Below, piece after piece: positions 12,851-25,813 of a DNA stretch of 64,000 nucleotides (its first letter is position 1; each line of letters begins with the position of its first letter). This DNA comes from Prunella strophiata (taxonomy: Eukaryota > Chordata > Aves > Passeriformes > Prunellidae). Position numbers and translations under genes: made by a program. Under the pieces are notes generated by a model that ran no database searches, was not told the origin of the DNA, and worked only from the letters and a program-made list of their open reading frames with translations. The stretch lies in NCBI GenBank assembly GCA_036583965.1, contig JAZBQD010000015.1:86131309-86195308 (forward strand). The letters are read 5' to 3'.

Positions 12851-15800
12851 TACCTAAAGAAAGTACAGGAAATTATAGATCTACCAGCACTTTAGAGTTT
12901 TGTTGTTAAGAGAGAGGAAGGATTTCTTAGCACATTTATTAAAATGAGGTACTGCTTCCCTTTATTTTTACATTTTCAATCTTTTTATTATCATGGCAAT
13001 ACGTCTTCTACTGCTTCCTTAAGCATTAACAGTGGATTTATTTAATAAAACTGGGGACTGAGCATCACTGAAAATACTGTTTCCAATGGAATGCTCTCAT
13101 GCTGTGATTGGTGAAGTGCTAAGTAATTTGCTTTTAATGCTAGCACATACCACTTAGCACTATATTTAACTGAATGATGAAAATCACTCATTTTTCATCC
13201 CCTTGCTTAACTGGTGCTCAGTGTAATCTATCTACTGTACTGGAAGCCTAGTGCCAGATATATTCTAATAGATCCTGCTCTCCAATCTACAACAAGCATT
13301 TTAATTTTTAATTCATAGTTATGTCTTTATCCTTTAATAGAACAGAACTACAGATGGGGAGTATGTTTTAGATAATAAGAGCACAGTAGGTACCCAGGGA
13401 AACTACACCACTAAAAGGATTCTTTATTTACACTTTTCAGTAATGACTACATATATATAGCTACACAGGAGAAAATTGTTGCAAAGGAACACTGCATAGA
13501 CAGGCAATTACTATCCAGCTATAACTGAGCATTATGGATGATGCTGCTGGTAAGAGCACTTCAGAAAACAATTTCAAAGCCAATGCCACCCACTGCACAT
13601 TGACCAACAAACATAGGAACTCATAAGATGCAAGTAATCACAATTAATAAGTAGGATGCAACATTATCAAGAAAAAAGATAAATTTACCTAATATTTAAA
13701 CATACTTTAAATTCAGCTTTCACAAATATGTAATGTACAGAATTGTACATCCTAGATCAAATGAAAGTCTGTGGAGACACTTCAATATAACTGGAGGAAT
13801 AAAAGTAGTCAGTCAAGTCCTTCATGCTGAACAAAGTTTCAGTACTTGATCCACGTTCGTCAGAAAAATCAACACAGTCCCAGAACTGAAGCTATGGTGG
13901 TTCCACAAATAAAGTCAGTCCCAACACTGTATTATCAACAGCAAAGTTAAAATCTCACAAAACCAGACTGGGATATCTTAACTCAGTGGTGAGAAACCCA
14001 GGGTATAATATTGGCCAGAGGGATTTTTACCACTACAAGTGAGTCATGCTGAAAGGCAAAACTGAGGCCAGCAAGATGCACAAAGTAAGATGCTGCCCAA
14101 AGCATCTTGGTACTGTCACCCAGAAACTGCAATAGGTGACTGGGTGGTTTCTCTTCAGTTAGTTTCTTTTCCAAAGTTATGTAGAAAAGCTTAAAGTGTC
14201 AACAGGCAAAGCAAACATTAAAAGGCAATTTTATTCCAGTTATGACAGAGAGAAGTAATCCAAGTAATATCTTATGCAATAAAAGCCACAAAAATCTCAT
14301 CAATTCTTGTAGATATTCAGAATTTTTTAACACTATTTTTGTCTGGGCATAAGTCATAAAATAACCACAGACGTATGCACACATACACAAATAAACTGGA
14401 AAAAAAAAAAGAAAAAAACAAGTGAAGAGGTGGAAATCAAACTGCTATCTTGCATTCTCAAAGTAAAACTGTGCTCAGTGGTGACATTTAAACCTTTAGG
14501 TTACTACCTAATGTAATTTAGTGTTTATGCAGGTGGATGAGAACTATTAATCAACAATGCTCAAGATATTGGGTAAAATCTTACAAAGTTAAATGCATCT
14601 GAAAAACTTTTACCCTAGCAGTGTGAACAAGGGGACACCAGAAAATCATAACATGCTAGATAAATGCCACTGATTACTACCTTGACTACAGAAATCTACA
14701 TAAATGATTCAAAATAGCAGTAAGATAAGTTTCTTCCAGTTTCTAGCTTCATTTTCAGGACAAAAAGGGAAAACTGAATCAGGATGCTGGCAGCCTGCCT
14801 TGTATTTCCCCATTTGTCTCTAACTTAGATGGCTTTGCACAAATGATTTTACCTTTCATGCCTCTGTTCCCCTTCCCACCTTCTTCTGTTGTCTCTCATA
14901 GTTCTTGCCTTTGGGGCATGGACAACTTCTGAGACGTTTGTATGGAGCCAAATAGAATAAGCACTGACTGGTTCTGACTAAAGAGAACTGACTGGTTCTA
15001 ATTTTAATACTTCTAAGAAAGCATGAACATAAGCTCCAGGTTGCTTTAAGCTGCTGTAGTTCACAGGGAAGCAGGTATGGCCACCACAAAAACCTTAGAA
15101 AAAATGGTCTCTCGGATCTTGTAAATTTTGCAGCATGTTGGGACTTGGTTACAGAACTGGTGGATGAAGTCATCATTGCTCCTCTTCTGGGCGTTCTCAC
15201 AGTCTTGATATTACAATAGCATTGTGCTTTGAACAATTACTGAAAACTGTCAATATTTTAGTCATGAAACCCTGAAAGACAAATCAGCAACATTTTCCCC
15301 ACCACAGCTAACAGGTACAAGCAAAGCTGAAAAAGCAGAAACAAGCAAACCTGAGAAATCTAGCAAGGTTCCCACAACTGGGAAGGGGAAAAAAGTCACA
15401 TGAAATAATTATGTTTGCATGATCCAGTCTGTGATCTGATCCTGTGAGTTCACCACACTGCACAGCTTGTCGAAGTCCACAGAAGATCTACGAAGGGAGC
15501 ATTCAGCAGAACAAGCACTGCGTGAGTGGAGATGCAGCCATCAGAAACGTAAATCCTATCAGACAGTAGCCATACCAGGGATGTGGATCACGATGTAAAC
15601 AACTCCAGGGGCCATGTTTTACTGCAGGAACTAGCTCTTGTCAGAGACAGTGCAATTTCCTGAAGATTAGAAAAAAAGGATGTAGAGAAAGACATGATGC
15701 AAATACATAGACAGTGTATGACCTCCCTCCCCCAAAAAAATGGGTGTGGAGCAAGAGCCCACACACTAAATTTACCATGTTTCCTTAAAAAAAAAAATGT

Positions 15801-18280
15801 GTCTTTTGTGCCCATGTGAAGTGTCCAAGGTTTCTCTGTTAGCAAACAAAATTACTGTGAATTTAAAAGCAACATACACTGCTTTTAACTGAATTTTACT
15901 CCTTAGAGGGCATTGGAAAACTGACAGAGATAGGACTCAGCTGAGTGCAGAGACCTTGTGGAGCCAGCTATAACAAGCCTTGATAAGCAACAAGAAGAAA
16001 TGGATATTTCACAATAACAGTGATGCCTAAGGACACCCAGCATGTTCCGTAGCACTCTGTCATCAAATGCCCTGATGCTAACTTTGGTCAGGAGCAACTT
16101 CACTGAAAACTTGACACAGATGTTCCACTCTGCAGGTACTTCCCCAGGCACAGTGAGGGGGCCAGTGGCTCTCAATACACAGTGGAAAACACAATACAAG
16201 CCTGAGAGGTTTGGAATTTTGCACTTAGAACAATATATCTGGACACATACCTAAATATATATATACAATACTGATTTAAGCCTGCTCCCAACATAATTTA
16301 AATGCTTGCCTAAGTTAGATCACTCTGGATTGCATTACTGCATTAGGATTCTGAATGGAATGTGTGACAGTGTTTGGATAAAGGACAGCACTTCAGTCTT
16401 CAGGATTCTTGCAACAGCTGATGAAACTACCCAGGGATGAAGACACATTGGAAAACACAACTGTGAAATTTCAGCTGTCACTGATCACACCCTAGCCTTC
16501 CCAAAAGAAAATGTTCTAAAATTATTTGGTTTTTTCTGTCCTTCCCATCATTTTATGCTTAGGTATCAGGATTGTTTTTCATCTAGGTATAGAAACTGAA
16601 AATAATACCTTTCCACCTTGCTGTACTCTTTTTCCTCTCCCTCAGCTTGATACGTGTAGATGTAGACAGCACACTGTCCTTTTCCCTTTTATGCTCCTGA
16701 TATGTGCTCACTTTACACAAAAGACTTTCTTCACCAACATCACCAAATGCCTGAAAAACAGAACAGACAAAACCAACATATTATTATGGCAGCATTCCGT
16801 GAAATATCAGAGGGAACATAGATGACTTTGATTACCCTTCCCCACCCCTCTCTTCTTGCTTTCAAAATATCACAGCTTAGAAGCTTTTGTGTGTGTGAAA
16901 TTTTATTCTGTCATACTAATAACCCAGCTTTGCAGCAGCTTACAGTTTAGCTTTCATGGTTCAGTTCCACTCCTGGGCTTATAACAATTTTTCTAACAGT
17001 TCTGCCAAAATATTATAAAGTAAAACTTACTGTAAGTGTATTCACTAATACAGATAGAGCAGTGAGATTAACAATTTAAACACATGTGAAATGTGAATTC
17101 ACCTAATTTTTCTCACTCTAAATGCTTTAGTTAAGCAGTGGAATGGGGATTTTTACACTCGTTGCTTTTCATAATTTTTTCTTATGATGTTCTTGACACA
17201 TGGAGAAGATTTGAATGAATAAAGAATATACACTCAAAGAAGGAAATCATGGCCATGAGGAGGAGATGTTATAGGACTGGAAATTGGTTATAAAGTCAAG
17301 GCACTGCATCAGACTCAGCTCAGTTCATTAGTAGCTACCACATCACATGTCAGATCCTCAGCTTGTATCATGTGGGTGGCATTTTGCACAAGAGTGCCCT
17401 GACTCCAATTGTTTTCATGTTTTGGAGTGCCCATATAAGAGAAATTTTGCTCCGATGAATTTGAGCAGAAATCAAATTTCAGATACTGAGAAGTAACTGA
17501 GCTCAGCTCTGTCTAGCTGCTGTTACTCAAATGTTAGCATGAAAAAGCAGGTTGAGCCAGTAATATAGTAATATTTTAAAGAATTTTGCTATTCTCAATC
17601 TAGTTTAGCACAGCTATAATAAATTTTCCAAACACAGGTACATGTAAGGGAATAATCTGTAATTTCTATTGGGGTTTTTTTTTGTTTGTTTGTTTTTTTT
17701 TTCATTCTCTTATTTTCTGTCTGTTGAAGCATCTTAGAGTCTTTGTTGTACTTCTGGTTTTGATACACTGTGAAGGTAGGAAGTGCTGCTATCTCAGGAA
17801 CAGAGGGAAGCAGGCAAATGTGGTAAATATTTCCCACCTCACATAAAAAGTTGAGACTAAATATTGAAGTGGTCTTGTGCATCCTACATCCTAGGCAAGT
17901 TTCTCTGTACCAGGCTATTCTTTCTTCTCACCTAGATGCCACTCACACAGAACAGCTGCTACTTTATTTTTAGTTTTGTTCTTCCAAACTAAGAGATAGT
18001 CCAGTTTTAGATTGCTCAAAGCTGTTTCTCTCATGGCATAAACAATCATTAGGGCAGGTCAAAAACAGATACAACATCATGGTAGGACTTCATGGCAACA
18101 CTTTTGCAATATACAAAGTCAAGAAGACAGGAGACATAAAGGGGGCCTACAGTGTCAGTGAGCTAACAGAAACAGAAATATTTTTCCAGTTGCAATAATC
18201 TGAGAAAAATATGTGGAAATATCATCAGTGTACACCTGGAGTTGCAACCATAATTCCCTGGAAGTTGGAACTTCATTTTA

Positions 18281-18650
18281 TAGAAGCATTTAGGTAGATT
18301 TGGAAAAGAGCTTTAAGATCATTGGGTACAGCCATAAGCCTAATACTGCCAAGTCCACCACTAAACCATGTTCTCGAGTGCCACATCCACATGTCTTTTA
18401 AATGCCTCCAGGGATTTAACCATTTTTCTGGACAGCCTTTTCCAGTGCTTGACAACCGTTCCAGAAATTTTTCTGAATATCCAATCCATTTCCTCTTGTC
18501 CTGTTGCTTGTTACCTGGCAGAAGAAACCAACCCCCACCTGGCCACAAATTCCTTTCAAACAGTTGTAGCGTAATAAGATCACACTTTTTCTCTTTTTCT
18601 CCAGGCTACACATCCCCAGTTCCCTCCTCTGCTCTTCATAAGATTTGTTT
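18281..18650 (-). mobile_element. CR1 LINE 3' fragment
   Basis: Read on the minus strand, this follows the 3' end of avian CR1. In order it has a GGGAACTGGGG-like stretch, CTGGAGAAAAAG, a segment resembling the CR1 'ggtaacaag...aggacaagaggaaa' module, 'ttggaaaagg', a 'TTTAAAAGACATGTGGATGTGG' equivalent and a terminal TTTGGAAAAGAGC-like motif. It is 5'-truncated and diverged, and the terminal 8-bp repeat is eroded. Open frames in this stretch are remnants of CR1, not host genes. Confidence 0.85.
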
Positions 18651-21600
18651 CTGTGCAAGAAAAATGAGGATGCAGGGGATATTCAAAGCTTTTCCTTTGG
18701 TGCTGCTTAACACATACCAAGAGCTCTTCCAAACCTGATCATTCACATACCCAGCATGTCAGGCTGAAGCAATAGGAACCCTTTGCTACAATTAAGGTGC
18801 TATCATTTACTTGTGTACTTTAAATTGAAGCTTGTCAGATTTTTAAACTTGATCAGATGTTCTGCAGAGTTATGTTCTTAAATTAAAGTCCAAGTTGTTG
18901 TTTCTGAGAGTGACTTAATAGCAGCAACCTTATGGTTAATCAACCATGTAGTAAAGTTCACTGTGCACTTACTGCAGTGTAATTATAAAGTGAGCAAAAA
19001 TATAATTGATGCATTTTGTCAATCTGTGTAGCTGCAAGGTACTTTTTCAAAGGTTATTTTTTTATTCAGATAAAGTAAGTTAATGCTGCTTTAGCAATTA
19101 TCCTTTGACTTCAGAGATTTTACTGCTGATTCAGGTAAAACTGTGATAGATGAATAAAGATTATAAGTATTTAAAAGTACAAAATACCTTCTGCAACAAT
19201 CAGTGGCTCTGCTCTTTCAGCATAAAATCGTTCTGAAAATCACTGAAAATACAACAAATCTTGGTGTTTAAAGTGGGTTGAAACTGAAAGATGCAATTTT
19301 TTAATACAAAATAACACTTTTAAAGTATCCCTTAATTATCATCACTGCTGTTTGAATATAATACAACTAGAGAGCTATGACAGCATTTTTCCCTTGAGCA
19401 CTGGCTGAGATAGAATGAGTGTGCTTGAACTTGCTTCCACTCCTTCTGCAACTGAAGGAAAGAGTTCTAACTCTTCAGCACCCCAAGAAAAAAGAAATTA
19501 AAATTTCCACAATATATTTGTGTATGTTTGATTAGGTAGGCAACCCTTGCACCTCACCCCACATTCTCTGCAACCAAAAAGAGATTTAAAATTGAATATT
19601 CATACACAGAACAAGGCTATAATGCTGTAGGTCTGGTATTTCAGTAATTTTTTGGTTCTCTGAAAGCCAGTGAGTCTTGATGAAAAGGCCCAGCAGTGGA
19701 CCTGTGTCATTCCTTTCCTGGTCCTCCTATCAGTGCACAGACAGCAGCATGGATAAGCAGGACATGGCCACTTGGAGGAAAGAAATCTTTTTCTACATGA
19801 CTCCATGACTTTCTGGGGTACAGAGTATATAAAATCTGAGATTTGTAGAACACTAGGGAGGGTAGAAATGGCCACATGCTGCAACACTACCTCCTGCATT
19901 TCCATCCTGCTGCAACATAGTCTTGACTGCAGCTGATAATAGATTCACAATTAATAGACACAGCTTCCACTTAAAACTCTACCACAATTTATTGAAAAAG
20001 AGCAAGGACCTAATCTTTTACTTGACAGGGAAAACAACCTGAAACAAAAGATATGGAGAAATAGCCTCTGCTCAGCTGAGACACATGCTCATCCACTTCA
20101 TCTGCAGCAGAGGGACTGGCTTACCCACCACAAGGGCAAGGAGCAACAGACTGGGTCCATTTCAGGACAGGGTTTACATGTCACATGTGAGATGACCTGG
20201 ATCAATTTAAGAACAAAGCATACAAACACAAGATTTCTCCAGGAAATCTCTTTTCCTTGTTCTCTTCTTTTCAGTGGGATGAAAAGAGTTGCCTGGACAA
20301 CTGATTTCTTTCTTAAAAGGATTACCTTTAATTGAATTATAACATTAAAGGAGAAATATATACTGGTAACAACAACTTAAAACAGTCTGGTTTATTTCTT
20401 ATTTGAAGTGAAACTTCCATTCTGCCACAACCCTCAACAAAAGGGCTGTAAGTTTGCAGGGTGCACTGATCCAATTGCCTGTGTCCATGGGAGTATCCCT
20501 TAGCTGAGTTGGTAAAAGGTGTGATTCCCAACTGAACCTCAATGCATGTTGAGAGAGATCATGCTCCCACTGAATGCAGTTGCAAAGTGTATTATGCTTT
20601 TAATGGGACAAGATTAAATCTCAGAATTAGGCAGGCAGCAGTGGTAAAGCCTATTCACCCCACAAGTATGTACACATCTACATGCATTAATCACTCTTCT
20701 GTGGGACAAACCTTTCCTGTTAATCCCTGCTTTTATAGGGATTTCCAGGAAATCAACTCATGGTTGGTTTGAACGGGCCATGTTTGTGGATGACCTGACA
20801 TGATGCTGCTGAAGCCACCCAAAGTGGGTCAGTTTACACCAAGTAATTACCTTTGTCCAGCCTCTCTCCCAGCCAAAACGTCCTCACCCACTCCCCACAG
20901 CTGACCCACTCAGCTTACAGAAAAACCAGGAGCTGTGCTGTTCCCTCCCAGTGTCTGGTGAGATGAGGATGAAGTCATGAGGAAGGGCACCAACCTCAGG
21001 TACTGATCTGGAGCAATCCTCCCTCTTCCTCTCCTCCATAAACCTTTAGTCACCACTGAAGTGAGACTCTTCACGAAAACAGCAAGTGGGACTTTTGCAA
21101 TAAACTTGGCAAATTTGTTCCTTTAATGAAATTAGGGCCAGAAAAAGCTGCACTCACATCCATGTATAAACTGTGCTGGAGTCAACTGCATGGCTTATGC
21201 ATACACAGGGAAAAAAATAGGGCCCAATATTCATAGCAACACTGTGTATAAAAAAAAAGAATTTGTGGAATTAAGAATAAAACATGAGGCAATTTGTTGA
21301 TTTGCCCAGGGAATATAAGAGAGCAACAAATGTGTAGATTATTCTAAGGTTGTTTTTTAGTGTCATTATCAGATCCAAGAACTGTATATAAAGGCATGCA
21401 GTCCTTCGCATGCTTAAAGTATAGTTTGCTCAAACAATTGTAAAATATTCAGTATTCTTAAGATTAAATATCTGAATATTGCTTCTGAAGGAACAGCTGT
21501 CAGCTTAAATCTAAAGTCTAGTTTGTTTACTGGCTGTATTTTATATCTGTTAGAAAATGACACCAAATGGCAATAAAATTGTTGTAAGTATTCTACTGGG

Positions 21601-22845
21601 GACTATAAATGCCCTTTGGTTACAGTGTACATATCTTTATACATAATTCCAGTATATTTTCCCTAGAATTATGTTAAATATGTAAAAAGCCTTTTCTCAT
21701 AAAGGTAAAAATGCTAGATGTTTCCAAGCTGTAATTTAGCATTAGTGTCAAGATTGCTTCAGAAAATAAGCTACAGTTACAGTTTCATTCTTTTTAAGTG
21801 TCACTCAGCATACCATATCTGATCTTGTATTCAAAATAAACTTATATGATTTTATTCACTTTTCCAGAAGTGCAGGAGGGTTTAGACATAATTTATAGCA
21901 TATGGATTGATGTAAATAGCTTAAACTAAGTAATTGGCTAGTCACCTATGCTGTCTTATCCTATTACTGCTAGGTACTTTTCAAGTAATTAGGGAAAACA
22001 GATCTCTTTTGTCCAGTAAGTTTAAATTGGATGAATCCTTGACATTTGTGAAGGCTTATTTGATAGATAAAATCATGCTATACAAAAACTTTCTCTACAG
22101 TGCTGAGGCTTACTAGGCCTATAATAAGAAACTGATTTTTTGTTGAGTTAAAGTGACTTATCTTTGCCCTTTTAATAAGAAATCAACTCCAGTCAGCAAA
22201 AGTTGAGATAAAAATCACCAAGTTGGTGTTATCACAACAGTAGACAGCAAACACATACCACTGTCATTAACTTTTCTGTGCATGGATTTCAAATATGTTT
22301 AAAATGTTAAAATTCAATAATTTCCTTTATATTACAATAACATCAGATTAATGAATACCGAAAAGCATGAAAAGTGATTTATTTTGGGAAGGTCATTCCT
22401 TGGTTAGCCAACAGTTAAATTGAATTACTATAAAGGGGAAATATATTATAGGTAAAAAGGAAAATGGTTTTTATTGCATGTGAATTCTGTGAGTTTTACA
22501 ATGCTTATGATAAAAAGACTGCACCTGCAGGTTTAACCTCTATAATTTTTATGTTGCACATTTAAAAAAAATCTTTTTATTTAACATTTCTAGGGCAATT
22601 CATACATGTCACCTTGTACTTAATGTTCCTTTTAAAACAGTTAGTTTTACCTCATCCCTAAGAAACCTATAAAACTACTTTTCATCCCAGATATGAAATT
22701 TCTAGTTATACCAGGAAATCTGGACCTCTAATGGGAATACCACACATAAAGAAATAAGTATTTTAAAGAAGCAATTACTTAGAGGACATTTATCCCTAGT
22801 TAGTATACTTCTGCACACAGCTCTTACAAACTGGCATTGATTACT
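18651..22845. other. Gene-free 3' flank, third part
   Basis: AT-rich sequence between the CR1 copy and the AAAAG tract. It includes a possible non-coding element at 21330-21920 and a weak tRNA-like fold at 20489-20568. No gene was recognised. Confidence 0.5.
21330..21920. promoter_or_regulatory. Possible conserved non-coding element in the 3' flank
   Basis: AT-rich, complex sequence free of repeats, with homeodomain-like and SOX-like (ACAAT) motifs and CCTTTGGTTACAG. Weaker evidence than the intronic blocks. Confidence 0.2.
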
Positions 22846-23028
22846 GAGAAAAGAAAAGAAAAGAAAAGAAAAGAAAAGAAAAGAAAAGAAAAGAAAAGAA
22901 AAGAAGAAAAGAAAAGAAAGAAAAGAAAAGAAAAGAAAAGAAAAGAAAAGAAAAGAAAAGAAGAAGAGAAGAAAAGAAAAGAAAAGAAAAGAAAAGAAAA
23001 GAAAAGAAAAGAAAAGAAAAGAAAAGAG
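22846..23028. repeat. (AAAAG)n pentanucleotide microsatellite, about 180 bp
   Basis: AAAAG is repeated about 36 times, with three small interruptions where one or two A are missing. Lys/Glu-rich and Phe/Ser-rich open frames over it are artefacts. It is purine-only on the plus strand and pyrimidine-only on the minus strand, downstream of the proposed poly(A) site of the gene. Confidence 0.97.
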
Positions 23029-23729
23029 ATAAAAGCAATTAATATTAAAGTGAGTTTTGGCTCCTTGGATAAAATTTGGTTCACATTGAAGTGATTTGCT
23101 GAATTAGGGCTACAAGAAAATCTTGCTTTCACTGAAGTATAAAACAGTAGCATGAGGCTGTAAATATGAAGTGAGTTCCTTACGAGCATCCAAGGACTTC
23201 ACAGCAAGATTATGCAAAATTCCTCTTATGCCTGTCAAAGAATATCTGCAGATACAGAAACATACCTGAAGTTAAAGTTACCAAGAGTTGAACACATGAA
23301 TCTGAGGTAGAATTTGGCCTGATGATTTCAGTGATGTTTTCATGTTCCTGTGTTTGGCAAGAGAAACATTGTTCCAGATCTCACCAGCCTGCTCACACTC
23401 CTCAGTTAGCTGAATGCAAGAATCTACTGCTTATGCTGGTGGTGCCCTCTGAACAATGCCTGTATTTGCACATACTTTTTCAAAGTTATTATAATTCCTG
23501 TGCTGTTTTCTGCCAACTTGCTCATTTCCTCCTATTAAACATATTATTTTTGAAGAACACCCACCAAAACCAACACCCATCATGTTGTAAATGGCACAAA
23601 GCATTAAATATCTGATGGACAGATCTTAGTCCCCAAATGCCTGAAGGTTCCACTATAGTATTTAGGAACAAGTGTTATGGCTCCTTCAGGTATGATTCCT
23701 GAAGCTTACAGAAATTAAAAGTCAGTCTT

Positions 23730-23735
23730 TTTATT
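23730..23735 (-). terminator. Candidate polyadenylation signal AATAAA
   Basis: The plus strand reads TTTATT, so the minus strand reads AATAAA. In my scan it is the first canonical hexamer downstream of the stop codon at 25685. Cleavage would be expected roughly 15-25 nt further, near 23710. No transcript evidence is available. Confidence 0.33.
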
Positions 23736-24574
23736 TTGCTATCTTCAGAGTTACATGCCTTCAGAGTTTCTTAATAAAAGTGAACAAACAAATAAAAATT
23801 TACACTGAAATAATTACATTTTCAGCTTTGGTATGTCACTGTAATAAAAAGGGGGATTGTTTCACAGGGAAGAAGGTGCAAGTAACCCCCAGTTCCTAGA
23901 TGTTGTTGGATTACTCCCTGCATTCTGCAGTTGTACAACAGTAGTAGCCCAGAAGAACAAAATAAGTGAAAATTGATTGTTTTCTTACTCTGTGGATGCT
24001 GCAGACCAGGTAGATGTGTATGCAAAGGTAGGACACATCACAATTGCCACAGAGCACCCCTGTTCTTACAGGGGTAATGTCATGTTCCTACAGTCCCAAC
24101 ACAAAATTTCATACAAATATCTAATCTCCAGTGAGGAGAAAGAGGCTTGCTGATCATGAAGAAAGAAGAAAGGCAGCTGTCATTTTTATGACAGAATGTC
24201 CTAGAAGTCTCCCTGTCTCCTTTGACAGGGAGAGAGAATAGATAATGCTCTCTGCCCTCACCAATGTGGAAGAAAAGCCTTCCCTCCTTCACCACTGCTG
24301 GAAAAGTGAGGAGAGGAATGAAAAGAAAAATGTGAATTCATCTTGTTTCTTTTTGTGAGGTATTGTACCCATTCCAGAATAAAACACGTAAGATTATGAA
24401 ATTCTATTATGTAGGTAAACTTCTGGTAAAGGGAAATCTTATTTAGACCAGTGGGTGGTCCAATGGAAGGTGATTAAATTTAGAATAACAGGAGACTTCT
24501 TACCTTCTTGGACTTCAAACAGACTATAAGGATCCAGAAAAATCTTTCTATTGAGTCACTGGGAGCAAAAATTC

Positions 24575-24612
24575 GTTTACCTAACCCTAAGACAGACTAG
24601 GGTTAGGTAAAC
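24575..24612. repeat. Perfect 15-bp inverted repeat with 8-nt loop
   Basis: GTTTACCTAACCCTA (24575-24589) and its exact reverse complement (24598-24612) are separated by AGACAGAC. The arms contain CCTAACCCTA, close to the telomeric repeat. It lies in the proposed 3' UTR, so it would fold as a stem-loop in the mRNA. Confidence 0.9.
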
Positions 24613-25684
24613 TAAATCACCTGAGTCTTTAGAACTAGCTCTAGATAGCCAAACTGAAAATGCTTATACACAACAAATTGTCAACAGAGGGAGCAAACTG
24701 AAAAGATTTTTCCAAGAAGCCCAGGTGCCTTTCATCTCCTACACTCTTAAAAACTACATATAACATTGCAATGCACCCTTCAGCTCCAAAACAATTTTCT
24801 AGCCTCACTCAAGTACCCCTGCTTGTCTGGCTGCAGCAAAGGGGGAAAAAAATATTCCTGAGGGGTGAAAACAGCAACAAGTAGTAAAGCTCAGGTGTAT
24901 TTTTCCCTGTGGCAGCAAACTTCTCACTTGTCAGTGTATAGTTTTAAAATTCATTAAATATTCCTAATTTGGAACTGAAGTAGAAAGCCCTGACCTATAA
25001 AACACACAAATGTATAATTACATCTGTTATCAGCTAAATGTAAGATCTGTATATGGGCTTTACTGCAATTATTAGTTAAGCACATTTCTTACATGTAATT
25101 GCTTTTAGATCTACAAGTAAAAATGCTGTAAATCATGCATTGATCTACTAAATTAGACGTGCAGCTTTCAAGACAATGAGGTAAGACTCAGTCATGGGGT
25201 TTAGGGATAGGCTATGTTATGATCTGGTGTGGGAAACTATGGAGAAGTGGCTTGAGCCATCCACATTATACATTGCTTACTTTGTGGATGCTGGAAGCTT
25301 CTCAAAAGCTCATCTGGGAAGACAAAACTACATCATACTGAAAACACATTTCTTCTCTTTCAGAAGTACAAAACAGATTAATGAGCTGAAACAGTGCACT
25401 TGATTAAGATTGCCTCAGGTGTTCAAAGACCCTCCTTCCAATACCTGGTGGAAGCTGAATTAAATCTCACCACTAAAAAGCTGAAGAACTTAACTGGGAA
25501 AAACCATTCTGCAAAAATGTACATTTGTAACAGGCAGAAAGCAGGAGTTGGGCTGCCTGGTTGACCTCCAACATGGAAAAGGTGCTTTAGCAAAAGTCTA
25601 GGCAATTATGCACATGAGGAGTTTCTTCAACAGACTTGGGCATGGACCTGGATTTGCCAGTTTCTTTGTTCCAGTAATTAGGTT

Positions 25685-25813
25685 CTACTTCATGTAGGCC
25701 GCATGCCTTCTCTTGTTTTCTTTGGCCAGCTTGAAGACTCTGGTGTCTTCACTCTGGTGAATCACAAGTTCCCCAGGCAGAAAATTATGTTTGAAATCCT
25801 TGAGGACAGTTTC
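25685..25813 (-). CDS. Terminal coding exon D with stop codon
   Basis: The segment encodes 42 residues and a TAG stop in phase 0, following exon C directly. It begins ETVLKDFKHNFLPGELVI, continues HQSEDTRVFKLAKENKRRHA and ends AYMK. An in-frame TAA lies 18 nt upstream, so the acceptor must be close. Two AG positions preserve the frame: 25813 (...TTTAAAG|GAA, weak pyrimidine tract) and 25798 (...CTGTCCTCAAG|GAT), which would drop five residues. The basic, Lys/Arg-rich C-terminus is typical of a cytosolic tail end. The intron to exon C is under 1 kb. Acceptor choice is uncertain; the reading frame and stop are well supported by peptide character and phase. Confidence 0.72.
   Translation of the reverse strand, partial: ETVLKDFKHNFLPGELVIHQSEDTRVFKLAKENKRRHAAYMK

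Larger units (their letters stand above)
9661..18280. other. Gene-free 3' flank, second part
   Basis: Contains two locally GC/CpG-richer patches. 11800-12180 is perhaps an old LTR remnant, but I could not identify it. 14930-15600 is described under findings. Otherwise AT-rich, with the poly-A/poly-G and GGAA tracts. No gene is supported. Confidence 0.45.
23710..25684 (-). other. Proposed 3' UTR of the membrane-protein gene
   Basis: This is inferred as the transcribed stretch between the stop codon and the first canonical minus-strand AATAAA. No splice-bounded open frame was found in it. It contains a perfect 15-bp inverted repeat (24575-24612) that would fold as a hairpin in the mRNA. The length of about 2 kb is ordinary for a vertebrate 3' UTR. 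An earlier non-canonical polyadenylation site cannot be excluded. Confidence 0.4.

Noticed and set aside
18322..18738. 138-codon plus-strand open frame
   Set aside because: It lies mostly inside a reverse-oriented CR1 fragment, so it is an antisense repeat frame.
22837..23094. Lys/Glu-rich and Phe/Ser-rich open frames
   Set aside because: Produced by the (AAAAG)n microsatellite.
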